Part shown: piece by piece, positions 1 to 8,877 of the stretch
Position numbering within the stretch: position 1 is the stretch's first letter
Layout: every line of letters starts with the position of its first letter
DNA from: Lachnospiraceae bacterium
Lineage (GTDB): Bacteria; Bacillota; Clostridia; Lachnospirales; Lachnospiraceae
NCBI GenBank assembly: GCA_021769135.1
Contig: JAETTM010000025.1
Span: 1 to 53,489, forward strand
Reading direction: 5' to 3'
DNA: 53,489 nt
Position numbers and translations under genes: made by a program
The notes under the pieces: model-generated
Told to the model about the DNA's origin: nothing
What the model saw: only the letters and a program-made list of their open reading frames with translations
Database searches by the model: none

Positions 1-198
1 ATTGGCACCATGCGCAGATTCCAGCTGGTAGAAGTTTTGGATAAGGAATTGTCAAATGAGGATTCCCGTTTGATTATCTATGATTCCATATTGATGGCCG
101 TCCGTGTGGAGGATATTAAGCAGGCCTATGAGAAGTTAGAAAATTATCGAAAGGGCGGAAAGCAGAATGAAGAAGCTGACGAGGGTGAAATTGATTAA
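1..198 (+). CDS. jetB: JetB-like Wadjet subunit (DUF4194), 3' end only
   Basis: Only the last 65 codons are present; the frame is open from base 1, so the start is off the left edge. In characterised Wadjet systems JetB is a small kleisin-associated subunit that works with JetA and the SMC-like ATPase JetC in recognising circular plasmid DNA. The visible tail is charged and ends with an acidic stretch (NEEADEGEID). The call rests mainly on position: the frame overlaps the start of jetC by 32 nt, which implies translational coupling, and jetD follows. I cannot see enough of the protein to check its fold. Confidence 0.72.
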   Translation: MGTMRRFQLVEVLDKELSNEDSRLIIYDSILMAVRVEDIKQAYEKLENYRKGGKQNEEADEGEID

Positions 199-3100
199 CT
201 GGCACAGATTTGCCAACGCAACGATAGATTTGGAAAATTCTGTCCTTATTTCAGGCGAAAACGGCGCGGGCAAATCCACATTCCTGGATGCTATTCAGTT
301 TGTGGTGACCTGTTCCGCCAACTATTTTAATAAAGCAGCCCATGAGAACGGGAAAAGAAAGCTGACCGGCTATATCCGCTGCAAAACGGGGAAGGAAAAC
401 AGGCCCTATGAGCGGACAGGGGAAATCAGCGCCCATATAGCTTTGGAATTCTATGAAGAGAAGAGGCAGAAATATTTTATTGTGGGGGCGGTAGTTGATT
501 CCGCATCGGAAGGGCAGGAGAAGACAATCCGGTATTTGATGGACGGGGAGCGGCTGTCGGAGGAATTGTTTTTCCAGGGGAAAATCCCCAAATCCATTTC
601 CCAGTTCCGCACTGGCAATGGGAAGAAAATTAAAACATGGTGCACTACGGAGAAGGATGCCAGGCAGATGGTGAAAAACCGCTTCGGCAGGCTGGAAGAT
701 AAGTTTTTCAAATTGATTCCCAAAGCCATGGCGTTCCGTCCTATTGATGATATAAAAGATTTCGTTTATTCCTATGTGCTGGATGAGAAGGAAGTAAATA
801 TCGATATCCTGCGGGAGAACGTGAGAACCTATCAGGAATTGCAATATACTTTGGAAAAAATAAAACTGCGGATGGGAAGGCTGGAAAAAATCGAAGGGTT
901 TTACAGGCAGATAAAGGACGGAACGCAGAAGGATAAGATGTATGAGTATTTTCTCGACCGTATCGAGGCGGATATCCTGGCAGAGGAAATCAAAGGGCTG
1001 GAAGAAAAGATTGCCTATGAAAATTACAGGCTGGAGAGCTGGAATAAAGAAATAACGGCGTCAAAGAAAGAGAAGGAGGAACGGCAGGAAATCAGGGACG
1101 GCCTGTATACGGAACTGGCCAGCGACAAGGATTTTATCGCCAGGGATGAACAAAAGAAAAAGCTGCAAATGCTGGAAGAGAGACAGAAGTATTTACAGCA
1201 GGAAAAGGCTTTGCTGATGGAAAGCGTGGACAGGGCCAAGACGGAGGTCAACCGGCTTTTGAAGGTGCCGGATGTGGACGGATGCATCAGAAAGTATGCT
1301 GTGCAGTTGGAAGAACTGGAAAAATCCGTGCCAATCCATGAACTAAAAGATACGTTACAGAAAGTTATCGCCTACAAAAATCATATGAGCGGTAAAGTCT
1401 ATAAAAGACGGGCGGAGCTGGACATATCGCTGCGGGAACTTACCGGGGAGAAAAAAGAATGGGATATAAAGATTGAGAACCTGATGAAAAAGAAGCTGTC
1501 CTATCCGGAAGAAGTCACAGGGGTCATTGGGGCTATCCGGGAGGAATTCGCCCGGATTGGCAGGAGGCCGGAACCCAGGATTTTATGTGAAATGCTGGAA
1601 ATAACGGATGAATCATGGAGGAATGCGGTAGAAGGCTATTTGAATACCCAGAGGTTTTATATTTTAGTGGAGCCGGATAATTTTGATATTGCCCTGGGTA
1701 CTTATGACAGGCTGCGCAGGGAACGGCGGACTTATGGCGTAGGTTTGATTAATACGCAGAATCTGGAGCAATACGATACTGCGCCGGAAGGCTCACTCGC
1801 TACGGTAGTCACTTCCGGAAATAAATATGCGAAACGGTATATCAACATGGTGCTTGGCAAGGTGACGATGTGCGGCCATTATAGCCAATTAAAGAAATAC
1901 AGGACAGCGATTACAAAGGAATGTATGCGCTATCAGAACCATGTGGCCAGCGCTATAAGGCCGTCTATCTATGAAACTCCCTATATTGGGAAAAATGCAA
2001 TTCGCGTTCAGTTGGAGCAGGCAAAGGCAAAGAGGGAAGAAATCATGGGCAGGCTTTTGGAAAAGCAAAATATTCTGAAAAACCTGGAAGAACTGAGCAA
2101 GCCGCTTTCCACGGATACGGACACGGATATTAAATATCGGGCAGATGTGCTGACAGAACTGAAAAGTGCGGCACAGGAAATCAAGAATTGCAAGGATAAT
2201 ATCGCCACTCTGGAAAAAAATTCGGGAATGATACTAAAACAGATTCAGCTGTCTGAACTGGAAAAAATCATCAGGGAACTGGAAAAGAAGATTTCACAGT
2301 TGGACCGCAAGATAGGGCAGACTGAGGAAAGCATCAGGAATACGGAAGAAAGATTGAAGGAGAAGAATACCGCATTGTTTGGGCAGAAAGCCCTCGCTGC
2401 AAATTTCGCAGCGGAACATGAAAAAGATGTGGTGCTATGGAATACTGATTATGAGAAACAGCTCAAGGATAAGAGCTACGAACAGTTTAAGGATAATTTT
2501 GCCCGCAGAAGAAAGGCGAACCAGACAACGGTAGCAAAATATACGGAATGGATGACAAACAGTATGGTGGAATATAAAACTGCCCATGATTTCGGTGCGG
2601 CGGCTACTTTAGAAGGCTACCCGGATTTTGAGGCGGAATATATTAAACTGAAAAATTCGGAACTTCTGAGTTATGAGGAAAAAGTAGAAAGGGCAAGGCA
2701 GGCGGCGGAAGAAGAATTCAGGGAACAGTTTTTATCCAAACTACAGGAAAATATGAAAAATGCCCAGACGGAATTTAAAGAACTGAACAAGGCGTTAAAG
2801 GACATCCGTTTCAGCAATGAAAAATATGAATTCCTTTTTATGCCCAGTAAAAGGTATCGCCATTATTACGAGATGATTATGGACGATTTTAACGCGGTGC
2901 AGGGGGAGTCCATTTTCAGCGGCCTATTCCATGAAAACCATAAAGAGGTAATCGATGAATTGTTTGAGCGGTTGGCGTTGGACAATGAAAACAGCGCAAA
3001 AGCGTTGGATGAATTTACGGATTACAGAACCTATATGGATTATGACATTCGGATACTCCATAACGATAATAATTATTCGCTATATTCCAAGGTCTGTGAA

Positions 3101-3409
3101 GAAAAAAGCGGCGGCGAGACGCAGACTCCCTTTTATGTGACCGTTGCAGCTTCTTTTGTACAGCTGTATAGAAACGGTATCGGCGGCGAGGCCGTGGGCC
3201 TGGTTATGTTTGATGAGGCTTTTAACAATATGGACGATGAGCGCATAGGCGGCGTGTTGGAGTTTTTGCGGAGGCTGCCTTTGCAGATATTGATTGCGGC
3301 GCCGCCGGACAAGATTCAATATATCAGCCCTTTTGTGGAGGAAACGCTTTTAATTATGACCGATGAAAAAGTAAGTTTTGCGGAGAGGTATTACAATGGC
3401 GCAATATGA
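167..3409 (+). CDS. jetC: JetC, SMC/MukB-like ATPase of a Wadjet anti-plasmid system
   Basis: This is a 1080-residue SMC-type ATPase. The Walker A motif GENGAGKST is at residues 30-38. The ABC signature KSGGETQ is near residue 980 and the Walker B region GLVMFDEAFNNMDD near 1010-1022. Between the two ATPase halves are long charged coiled-coil stretches around a central hinge-like region. In Wadjet complexes JetC is the motor that extrudes plasmid DNA until JetD cleaves it; it acts in the cytoplasm. The start at 167 lies inside the jetB end and has GGGCGG a few bases upstream. Its 3' end overlaps jetD. The unusually short N-terminal lead before Walker A and the neighbours favour JetC over RecN or SbcC. 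Confidence 0.9.
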   Translation: MKKLTRVKLINWHRFANATIDLENSVLISGENGAGKSTFLDAIQFVVTCSANYFNKAAHENGKRKLTGYIRCKTGKENRPYERTGEISAHIALEFYEEKRQKYFIVGAVVDSASEGQEKTIRYLMDGERLSEELFFQGKIPKSISQFRTGNGKKIKTWCTTEKDARQMVKNRFGRLEDKFFKLIPKAMAFRPIDDIKDFVYSYVLDEKEVNIDILRENVRTYQELQYTLEKIKLRMGRLEKIEGFYRQIKDGTQKDKMYEYFLDRIEADILAEEIKGLEEKIAYENYRLESWNKEITASKKEKEERQEIRDGLYTELASDKDFIARDEQKKKLQMLEERQKYLQQEKALLMESVDRAKTEVNRLLKVPDVDGCIRKYAVQLEELEKSVPIHELKDTLQKVIAYKNHMSGKVYKRRAELDISLRELTGEKKEWDIKIENLMKKKLSYPEEVTGVIGAIREEFARIGRRPEPRILCEMLEITDESWRNAVEGYLNTQRFYILVEPDNFDIALGTYDRLRRERRTYGVGLINTQNLEQYDTAPEGSLATVVTSGNKYAKRYINMVLGKVTMCGHYSQLKKYRTAITKECMRYQNHVASAIRPSIYETPYIGKNAIRVQLEQAKAKREEIMGRLLEKQNILKNLEELSKPLSTDTDTDIKYRADVLTELKSAAQEIKNCKDNIATLEKNSGMILKQIQLSELEKIIRELEKKISQLDRKIGQTEESIRNTEERLKEKNTALFGQKALAANFAAEHEKDVVLWNTDYEKQLKDKSYEQFKDNFARRRKANQTTVAKYTEWMTNSMVEYKTAHDFGAAATLEGYPDFEAEYIKLKNSELLSYEEKVERARQAAEEEFREQFLSKLQENMKNAQTEFKELNKALKDIRFSNEKYEFLFMPSKRYRHYYEMIMDDFNAVQGESIFSGLFHENHKEVIDELFERLALDNENSAKALDEFTDYRTYMDYDIRILHNDNNYSLYSKVCEEKSGGETQTPFYVTVAASFVQLYRNGIGGEAVGLVMFDEAFNNMDDERIGGVLEFLRRLPLQILIAAPPDKIQYISPFVEETLLIMTDEKVSFAERYYNGAI

Positions 3410-4634
3410 TAGGGAGATATTAAACCGGCTGCTGGATACCTATGAATCCAGCCTGCTGTTTGCGGGGGAAAACAGAAGGGCTGTCCATATAGAGTTCCGT
3501 TTCACCAAATCGGCAATACCGGCTTATTTTGATGAGAGCTCATCCGAATATGAAAAAATCCATTTTTTTATGGAAGGGTTGGAAGAAAAGGAGTTAATTC
3601 GTATTTGCTGGAAGGGGAAGAAGGAAGGGCATATTATAGCAAAGGTGCGGCTGAATCCGGAAAAGTTGGAAGAGGCGTATGCATATGTGCACCGCGTGCC
3701 TAAAAGGGATATGACATCTTGCCACAAACAGTTGTTAGCGGATTATATTGGACAGAGTGCCACCCCGGTATGCCGGGCTTTTGCAGAATATTTGTTACAG
3801 CGGCTTGGAGAACATAAATCGGTAAAGGAGTTTGTGCAGTTAGAGGATGCGGCTTCCACAAAACGGCTGTTGGACGCGGTGGAAGCCATTGAAAGGAACG
3901 GGGAGCAATTATATATCAGGGAGTTTTCCATACTTCATTTTCAGGATTCTAAGGCTTTTGAGAAAATGGAGGGCAAAATTGCCCACGTATTTCGGAAATT
4001 CAAGGAAAATTGCGAAGGGGCGGCATTGGATGAAATTTTGGCCGAGTACGGCATTTATCGGACGCCAAATTATGTCTATATAAAAGGGAAGATAATTATT
4101 TCGGTAGGAGATGAAAAGATAAATTTGTCTGTATTGAAGCAGGGGCTGGGGATTTCCGGGGAGGATATTGGCAGAATCCGGTTTTGCGGTACGGCAGGGA
4201 TTAAGAAGGTGATGACGATTGAAAATCTGACTACTTATTTCCGCTGGCAGGAAGAGGATGCTCTGCTCATTTATCTGGGGGGATATCACAATGGGATTCG
4301 TCGCCTTCTGCTGCAGGAGATTTATTCCCACTATCCGGAGGCGGAGTATTATCATTTCGGGGATATTGATGCCGGCGGCTTTGAGATTTACCGGGATTTA
4401 TGCGGGAAGACGGGGATTCCGTTTCAAATGTACCGCATGGACTTGAAAACGCTGCAGTTATATGAAGGCTATGGCAGGCCATTAACGGAGAATGACAGAA
4501 AACGGCTGCAGGGGATGCGCAGCTGGAAGGATGTTGGAGAAGTGGTTGATTATATGCTGGAGCATGATGTGAAGCTGGAGCAGGAGTGTGTGAAGGGGGA
4601 AGGCATTCTGTTACCACTGGACAAAAAACGGTAA
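3396..4634 (+). CDS. jetD: JetD, Toprim-type nuclease subunit of Wadjet
   Basis: This 412-residue protein resembles the DUF3322/DUF2220 family. JetD is the topoisomerase-VI-A-like nuclease that cuts the extruded plasmid. The Toprim-like metal-binding motif GDIDAGG is near residue 319, with a further acidic cluster nearby. I chose the ATG at 3396 over an in-frame TTG at 3378 because GGAGAGG lies 8 nt before the ATG. The gene overlaps the jetC 3' end by 14 nt, so jetB, jetC and jetD are all coupled by overlaps. The protein looks full length. A nine-base-pair hairpin follows the stop codon. Confidence 0.9.
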   Translation: MAQYDREILNRLLDTYESSLLFAGENRRAVHIEFRFTKSAIPAYFDESSSEYEKIHFFMEGLEEKELIRICWKGKKEGHIIAKVRLNPEKLEEAYAYVHRVPKRDMTSCHKQLLADYIGQSATPVCRAFAEYLLQRLGEHKSVKEFVQLEDAASTKRLLDAVEAIERNGEQLYIREFSILHFQDSKAFEKMEGKIAHVFRKFKENCEGAALDEILAEYGIYRTPNYVYIKGKIIISVGDEKINLSVLKQGLGISGEDIGRIRFCGTAGIKKVMTIENLTTYFRWQEEDALLIYLGGYHNGIRRLLLQEIYSHYPEAEYYHFGDIDAGGFEIYRDLCGKTGIPFQMYRMDLKTLQLYEGYGRPLTENDRKRLQGMRSWKDVGEVVDYMLEHDVKLEQECVKGEGILLPLDKKR

Positions 4635-4636
4635 TC

Positions 4637-4671
4637 GCATTCCACATCCGTTAACGAGGATAGTGGAATGC
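4637..4671 (+). terminator. Hairpin after jetD, possible bidirectional terminator
   Basis: Perfect arms GCATTCCAC (4637-4645) and GTGGAATGC (4663-4671) continue inward with imperfect TCC/GGA pairing. The hairpin lies between the convergent jetD and antitoxin genes. No strong T-run follows on the plus strand, so termination is plausible but weakly supported. Confidence 0.4.
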
Positions 4672-4689
4672 CAATTTCCGAAAAATCTT

Positions 4690-4914
4690 TCAGGCTTTTG
4701 CCCTAAAATGTGCTCTTACATCCGAGGACGAAAGCCATCCCTTTTCCTCTCCTGTTTTTTTCCCTTTTGCAAGTTCATCCATAAGTTCCAAGGTTGCCCA
4801 TGTTTTTTCATAGTCATGTATATCAATAAGTGCATAGCGTCCACGTCCGTTTTTAGTAAGAAAGACGGGAGAGCCAACAGATACATCGCGAAGTACATCG
4901 CTGTAATTTCGCAA
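4690..4914 (-). CDS. Phd/YefM-type antitoxin, N-terminally shortened, no toxin seen
   Basis: This 74-residue protein matches the body of Phd/YefM antitoxins: RNYSDVLRDV, then PVFLTKNGRGRYALIDIHDYE, then a charged helical tail that in the family wraps the toxin. Family members normally start about nine residues earlier, with a short beta strand. Here an in-frame TAA seven codons upstream blocks any extension, so only the TTG at 4914 can serve as start. AGGAG lies about 9 nt before it, inside the end of the upstream hexosaminidase gene, whose stop is 1 nt away. No RelE, YoeB or Doc partner is adjacent on either side. It may be an orphan autorepressor or a decaying remnant. Confidence 0.75.
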   Translation of the reverse strand: MRNYSDVLRDVSVGSPVFLTKNGRGRYALIDIHDYEKTWATLELMDELAKGKKTGEEKGWLSSSDVRAHFRAKA

Positions 4915-4915
4915 A

Positions 4916-6838
4916 TTATGACAGCTCCTTTAACATCTTTTGATAGAACCGGAGGAGATGGAGCATATGCGCGGAGCTTTTATCAAAACCGCCCCGGCGG
5001 TTGCGGGCCATCCACAGCCGGTAGTGCTCTTCAAGAAGGGAATCCAATTGTTCATAAAGATTCATAAGGTCTTCTTTGAGAAGCTCTTTTTCCTGCCTGT
5101 GCTCGGTCAATGAATAGTAGAGCATGGAGCCGTGGCGTATCATGCGTATTCCGTTTCGCATCTCATCTTTAATGAGCGGGCCGTCCTCACAGTGAGGCCG
5201 AAGGGAGTCAATACGCTTTTCCAAATCGTCCAGATAGCCCCAAAGCCCCTGATAATCCGGCGCGATAACCGGTTCTTTGGGAGGAATATGGTTTGTCCGG
5301 GCGATATTGGCGGACAGTGTGAGAAGCCGCTGTATTTTGCTGTCAAATTCGTCCAGGGAATCAAAAGTGTATTTGCTGGACATAACGGCAAAGCTCAAAG
5401 TGGTATTATAAAGCGGAGCATTCTCATAATGATAATAATTCCCCAGGTCATAGGCCGTCTGATAAGCGGAGCCGCTTTCATCCTTATACAAATATTGGTT
5501 GCAATACCAAAGGGCGGTTCCTTCATCGGCGCCGCTTCCGCTCCATCCATAAAGGCCTGTCAGGCTAAAGGCGGGATAGCTGCAGGAAATATACTGCCAG
5601 TGCCCCAAGTCTCCCCAGTCGGTAGTGATGATGCCTTTTCCGCCGTACCGTACTGCGCAATCCGCCGCATCTTTGATATTTTTCCTCATGTTATCGGAGC
5701 GTCCGGTGATGGAGCCCCAGCTGCTGCTTCCCGGACAGAGGCAATAATCCAGTCCGGTGCGCTGCATCAGCTGGGCGTGGGTTTCAAAATGTGCATCCCC
5801 TTCATATATCCAGTCCAGAAGAATAATATCCTTCGGCAGGGCCTCCACACTGGCCGGGTTTTCCAGAACCTGGTCCCCCCACATCATCATACGCCGGTTT
5901 TTGGATTTACAATAATCGTTAATTTTGCGGGCATAACCCAGATAGAGGGAAGCCTTGCCGGATTCCTGCGCCTCTTTCTGGTTTTTCCCCTGGCCCAGCT
6001 CGAAAGGCTCATCCATATTCACATTCAATAAAGGGGAGGTGAAATTTTCCAGAAGGTCATCCAGCATATCCGTAACAAAAGCCAGACTTTTCGGGTCATT
6101 CACATCCAGCGTCATGGGAGGACGCCAGAACAGATTTTCAAAAATAAAACCATCCTCGCATTCCGCCAGCGGATTGAGCTGGGGAGTAGCCAGCCACTGG
6201 TCCATATGCCCTAAAACATTCTGGTTCGGCACGAGGTCGATGAAACGGCTTTTGGCATATTGATCCAAAGCCCGGAATTCTTCCCCGTTTACAGGAGTGT
6301 CATTGGTGAAAAGGTAGGGATATTTTTTATATTGGTAGCAATAGCCCTCCATATAAAACTGGACATGATTAATTCTCATAGCTGACAGCTTATCCAGAAG
6401 GGCATACATCGTTTCCATAGAAGGGATTTTATTGCGTCCGATATCCAGCATAATCCCTCGCAATTCCAACGCAGGATAATCATCAATTTCCAGAAAAGGA
6501 AGACGCCCTCCGCATTGGTTCCAAAGCTGCTGTAAAGTCTGCAGCCCATAATAAAGCCCAGCGCCGTCTGCCACATCCATAGTGATGCCGGAGCTGCCCA
6601 CAACAAGCCGGTAGCCTTCTTTATGGATATCGCCTTTTTTATTGACATAGAAACGGCATACATCTCCAAAACCATCACCGCCGGTACACAAGCCTTCTAT
6701 GGAAGAAGTGATGGAAAAACCGGCTTGCTGGCACTGGGAAAGAATAGAATCCTCAATGACCGTATCAAACGAAGATACAGGATTCAGAATCCCCTCATGA
6801 ATTTGAACGCTGACAGGTTCAGGATAAAACTTATACAT
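4916..6838 (-). CDS. GH20-like beta-N-acetylhexosaminidase
   Basis: A 640-residue protein with no signal peptide, so probably cytoplasmic. It has an N-terminal hexosaminidase-like domain ending near the sequence ALELRGIMLDIGRNKIPS, which corresponds to the GH20 barrel opening 'RG.MLD..R'. The barrel continues through INHVQFYMEGY and LVPNQNVLGHMDQW. The candidate catalytic pair is Asp-Glu in NVNMDEPFELG, near residue 275. GH20 enzymes remove terminal GlcNAc or GalNAc by substrate-assisted catalysis. I chose the ATG at 6838, which has AGAGGAA just upstream, over an in-frame longer reading to 6958. It is co-directional with the small antitoxin gene and not linked to a transporter. Confidence 0.75.
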   Translation of the reverse strand: MYKFYPEPVSVQIHEGILNPVSSFDTVIEDSILSQCQQAGFSITSSIEGLCTGGDGFGDVCRFYVNKKGDIHKEGYRLVVGSSGITMDVADGAGLYYGLQTLQQLWNQCGGRLPFLEIDDYPALELRGIMLDIGRNKIPSMETMYALLDKLSAMRINHVQFYMEGYCYQYKKYPYLFTNDTPVNGEEFRALDQYAKSRFIDLVPNQNVLGHMDQWLATPQLNPLAECEDGFIFENLFWRPPMTLDVNDPKSLAFVTDMLDDLLENFTSPLLNVNMDEPFELGQGKNQKEAQESGKASLYLGYARKINDYCKSKNRRMMMWGDQVLENPASVEALPKDIILLDWIYEGDAHFETHAQLMQRTGLDYCLCPGSSSWGSITGRSDNMRKNIKDAADCAVRYGGKGIITTDWGDLGHWQYISCSYPAFSLTGLYGWSGSGADEGTALWYCNQYLYKDESGSAYQTAYDLGNYYHYENAPLYNTTLSFAVMSSKYTFDSLDEFDSKIQRLLTLSANIARTNHIPPKEPVIAPDYQGLWGYLDDLEKRIDSLRPHCEDGPLIKDEMRNGIRMIRHGSMLYYSLTEHRQEKELLKEDLMNLYEQLDSLLEEHYRLWMARNRRGGFDKSSAHMLHLLRFYQKMLKELS

Positions 6839-6967
6839 AACATTCCTCTTTTCTGGACGGCAATCTGATATTCCGTATCGAAATCCCTTATACAAATTTC
6901 TAATACGGAACTCTAATCCATCGGTTTCGCCCGCCGTCCCCGGCAAAACCTCCAACAACTCACCTCA

Positions 6968-7032
6968 TATTCCCGCGAGCAACGAGCCAGGCCACTGCCA
7001 AGACCATTTGATATCCTGTTGCTTGCGGCGAG
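6968..7032 (+). repeat. Dispersed structured repeat, copy A (internally deleted)
   Basis: It begins TATTCCCGCGAGCAACGAGCC, as in the copies at 48763 and 52174, and ends GTTGCTTGCGGCGAG like the 48763 copy. The middle is reduced to about 30 nt. The ends form imperfect terminal inverted repeats: CCGCGAGCAAC pairs with GTTGCTTGCGG with one G-T wobble. It lies in the 444-bp gap upstream of the hexosaminidase gene. Confidence 0.7.
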
Positions 7033-7083
7033 ATTTTCGACCTACTTCCACATACAAAATAATAAGTTTGAAAAATACAGAAA

Positions 7084-7108
7084 AACTAACAATTAGTTAT
7101 GTTACATA
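7084..7108. promoter_or_regulatory. Two adjacent short dyads, candidate operator
   Basis: AACTAA-CAA-TTAGTT (7084-7098) is immediately followed by TATGT-T-ACATA (7098-7108). Both are perfect dyads in the divergent gap between the hexosaminidase and DUF4127 genes. No cognate regulator can be named. Apart from these, repeat copy A and the promoter at 7215, I see nothing in this gap. Confidence 0.35.
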
Positions 7109-7214
7109 ATACCACAAAGCCCAAAATAAAACAATAACCAGAGAACAAGTTAAAGTAAATTCCTCATTCAAGCCTTCCTCAACGTATCGCATCAGAAGCC
7201 CATCCAGTTCCCTA

Positions 7215-7243
7215 TTGACGGAAGAAACAGATGGTAATATAAT
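7215..7243 (+). promoter_or_regulatory. Sigma-A type promoter of the DUF4127 gene
   Basis: TTGACG at 7215-7220, a 17-nt spacer and TATAAT at 7238-7243 lie 40 nt upstream of the ATG at 7283. Confidence 0.65.
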
Positions 7244-7282
7244 AATTTAAAATCAAACAAAAAGTATGAAAAGGAGGCAAAT

Positions 7283-8794
7283 ATGAACAAAATAGTTTTT
7301 CTCCCATTGGATGAGCGCCCATGCAATTATCTGTACCCTGAGTATATCGGAAAAATCAGCGGCAGCCATGTGGTCCTGGTTCCCAGAAACCTGATGGGGG
7401 ATTTCAAGCGCCCGGCGGACATCGAAGGGATTTGGGAATGGACCCAAAAAGAAGCCGAGGATGCATCCGTGCTGATTGTTTCCATGGATTTATTTTTATA
7501 TGGCGGAATCGTACCATCCAGGCTGCATCATTTTTCGGAGGAGGAATGTGTGGAAAGGATGGAGCGCTTAAAGCTTTTGAAAGAAAAGAACCCCAGCCTA
7601 AAGATTTACGCTTTTCAGCTCATCACAAGGGCTCCTGCAAGGGATGGAAGCGGGGAAGAGCCCGACTATTATGAGAATTACGGATATCGGATTTTCAGGT
7701 ACGGCGTACTTCGCGATAAAGAAAATCTGCTGCTGATATCGGAAGAGGAACGGGCCGAAAAGGCAAGAATTGAGAAAGAGGTGCCGAAAGAGGCGCTGGA
7801 TGATTTTTTGAACCGGAGAAAGGTGAATTTCAATAACAATAAGCATTCTATCGACCTGCTGGCGGAAGGGGTTCTGGATTTCCTGATTATTCCGTTGGAC
7901 GATTGCAGAGAAAACGGATATGCGCCGGCGGAGCGGAGGATGTTGGCATCCTATGCCAGGAGCAAGGAGCTGTTTTCTAAAGTTTACTTCTATCCTGGGG
8001 CGGACGAAACGGGATGTACCCTCTTGGCGAGGGCGGTGAACGGAACAGGGCCGAAGGCGCCGTCGGTATATGTGGATTATTCTTCCATAAGGGGAAAGTA
8101 CCAGATTCCGTCTTATGAGGACAGAAGCATCGGGGAAACGGTACAGTATCAGCTGCTGGCAGCCGGATGCGGGATTGCGGAGACTTCGGCGGAGGCTGAC
8201 GCGGTGCTGGTGGTAAACCCGCCTACTGCATTCAGCCTGCGATTGGAAAAAGAGCTGGTTACCGATGAGATTTTCCTGGAGAGCGAGAGGAATTTCCATG
8301 CCCTGGTGGAAAGGATGCGCAAATATATAAGCAGGGGGCAGATTTGCGCGGTGGCGGACTGCGCGATTCCCAACATGGCGGACCGGGCATTGATGCAGTT
8401 TTTGTATGAGCAGGATTTGCTGGACAAAATCGACGCATATGCGGGGTGGAATACTTCATCCAATACCCTTGGAACCGTAATCGCACATCTTAGCGCCTGC
8501 CATTCCGTAAAGGGAGGAGAAAAATCTCCCGTGTCCAAAGAATTCCTGTTTTTCCGGTATCTGGAGGACTGGGGTTATATGGGGGAAGTGAGAAGAAAGG
8601 TGACCGAAAGGCTGTCGGAAATCGATCCGCATATCCATGCCCTCAATTTGGGCGATAAGGAACCGGAAGTAAGGAAAATAGTGAAGGAAAAGCTGGAGGA
8701 ATTCCAAAGGCATTATTTTCCGAAGGAAACCTGGAATTTTGATTTGCGCATGCCCTGGAACCGGATGTTTGAAATCGAAATTACAATCGAATAG
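7283..8794 (+). CDS. DUF4127 family protein
   Basis: A 503-residue soluble protein starting MNKIVFLPLDERPCN, the characteristic opening of DUF4127. Further typical features are the GGIVPSRLH segment near residue 73 and the late AYAGWNTSSNTLGT segment. The molecular function of this family is not established to my knowledge. The start is well supported: AAGGAGG lies 7 nt before the ATG and a good promoter precedes it. Its 3' end converges on a DauR-like regulator gene across a shared terminator. It lies between glycosidase genes, which hints at a carbohydrate- or envelope-related role, but this is only contextual. Confidence 0.85.
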   Translation: MNKIVFLPLDERPCNYLYPEYIGKISGSHVVLVPRNLMGDFKRPADIEGIWEWTQKEAEDASVLIVSMDLFLYGGIVPSRLHHFSEEECVERMERLKLLKEKNPSLKIYAFQLITRAPARDGSGEEPDYYENYGYRIFRYGVLRDKENLLLISEEERAEKARIEKEVPKEALDDFLNRRKVNFNNNKHSIDLLAEGVLDFLIIPLDDCRENGYAPAERRMLASYARSKELFSKVYFYPGADETGCTLLARAVNGTGPKAPSVYVDYSSIRGKYQIPSYEDRSIGETVQYQLLAAGCGIAETSAEADAVLVVNPPTAFSLRLEKELVTDEIFLESERNFHALVERMRKYISRGQICAVADCAIPNMADRALMQFLYEQDLLDKIDAYAGWNTSSNTLGTVIAHLSACHSVKGGEKSPVSKEFLFFRYLEDWGYMGEVRRKVTERLSEIDPHIHALNLGDKEPEVRKIVKEKLEEFQRHYFPKETWNFDLRMPWNRMFEIEITIE

Positions 8795-8829
8795 GGAAGA
8801 TTTTTTGCCCTGCTTTCTGTTACTGCCCG

Positions 8830-8877
8830 CCGTACGGCAAAAGAATAGCGTTTCAATGCTATTCTTTTGCCGTACGG
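8830..8877. terminator. Bidirectional intrinsic terminator with perfect 20-bp stem
   Basis: The left arm at 8830-8849 and right arm at 8858-8877 are exact reverse complements around an 8-nt loop. Each arm contains an A4 or T4 run that serves as the T-tract on the opposite reading. It separates the convergent DUF4127 and DauR-like genes. The TAG stop of the latter (8859-8861) lies inside the right arm. Confidence 0.85.

Noticed and set aside
6839-6958. Possible 40-residue N-terminal extension of the GH20-like protein
   Set aside because: The extension has no family similarity, and a good ribosome binding site precedes the ATG at 6838.
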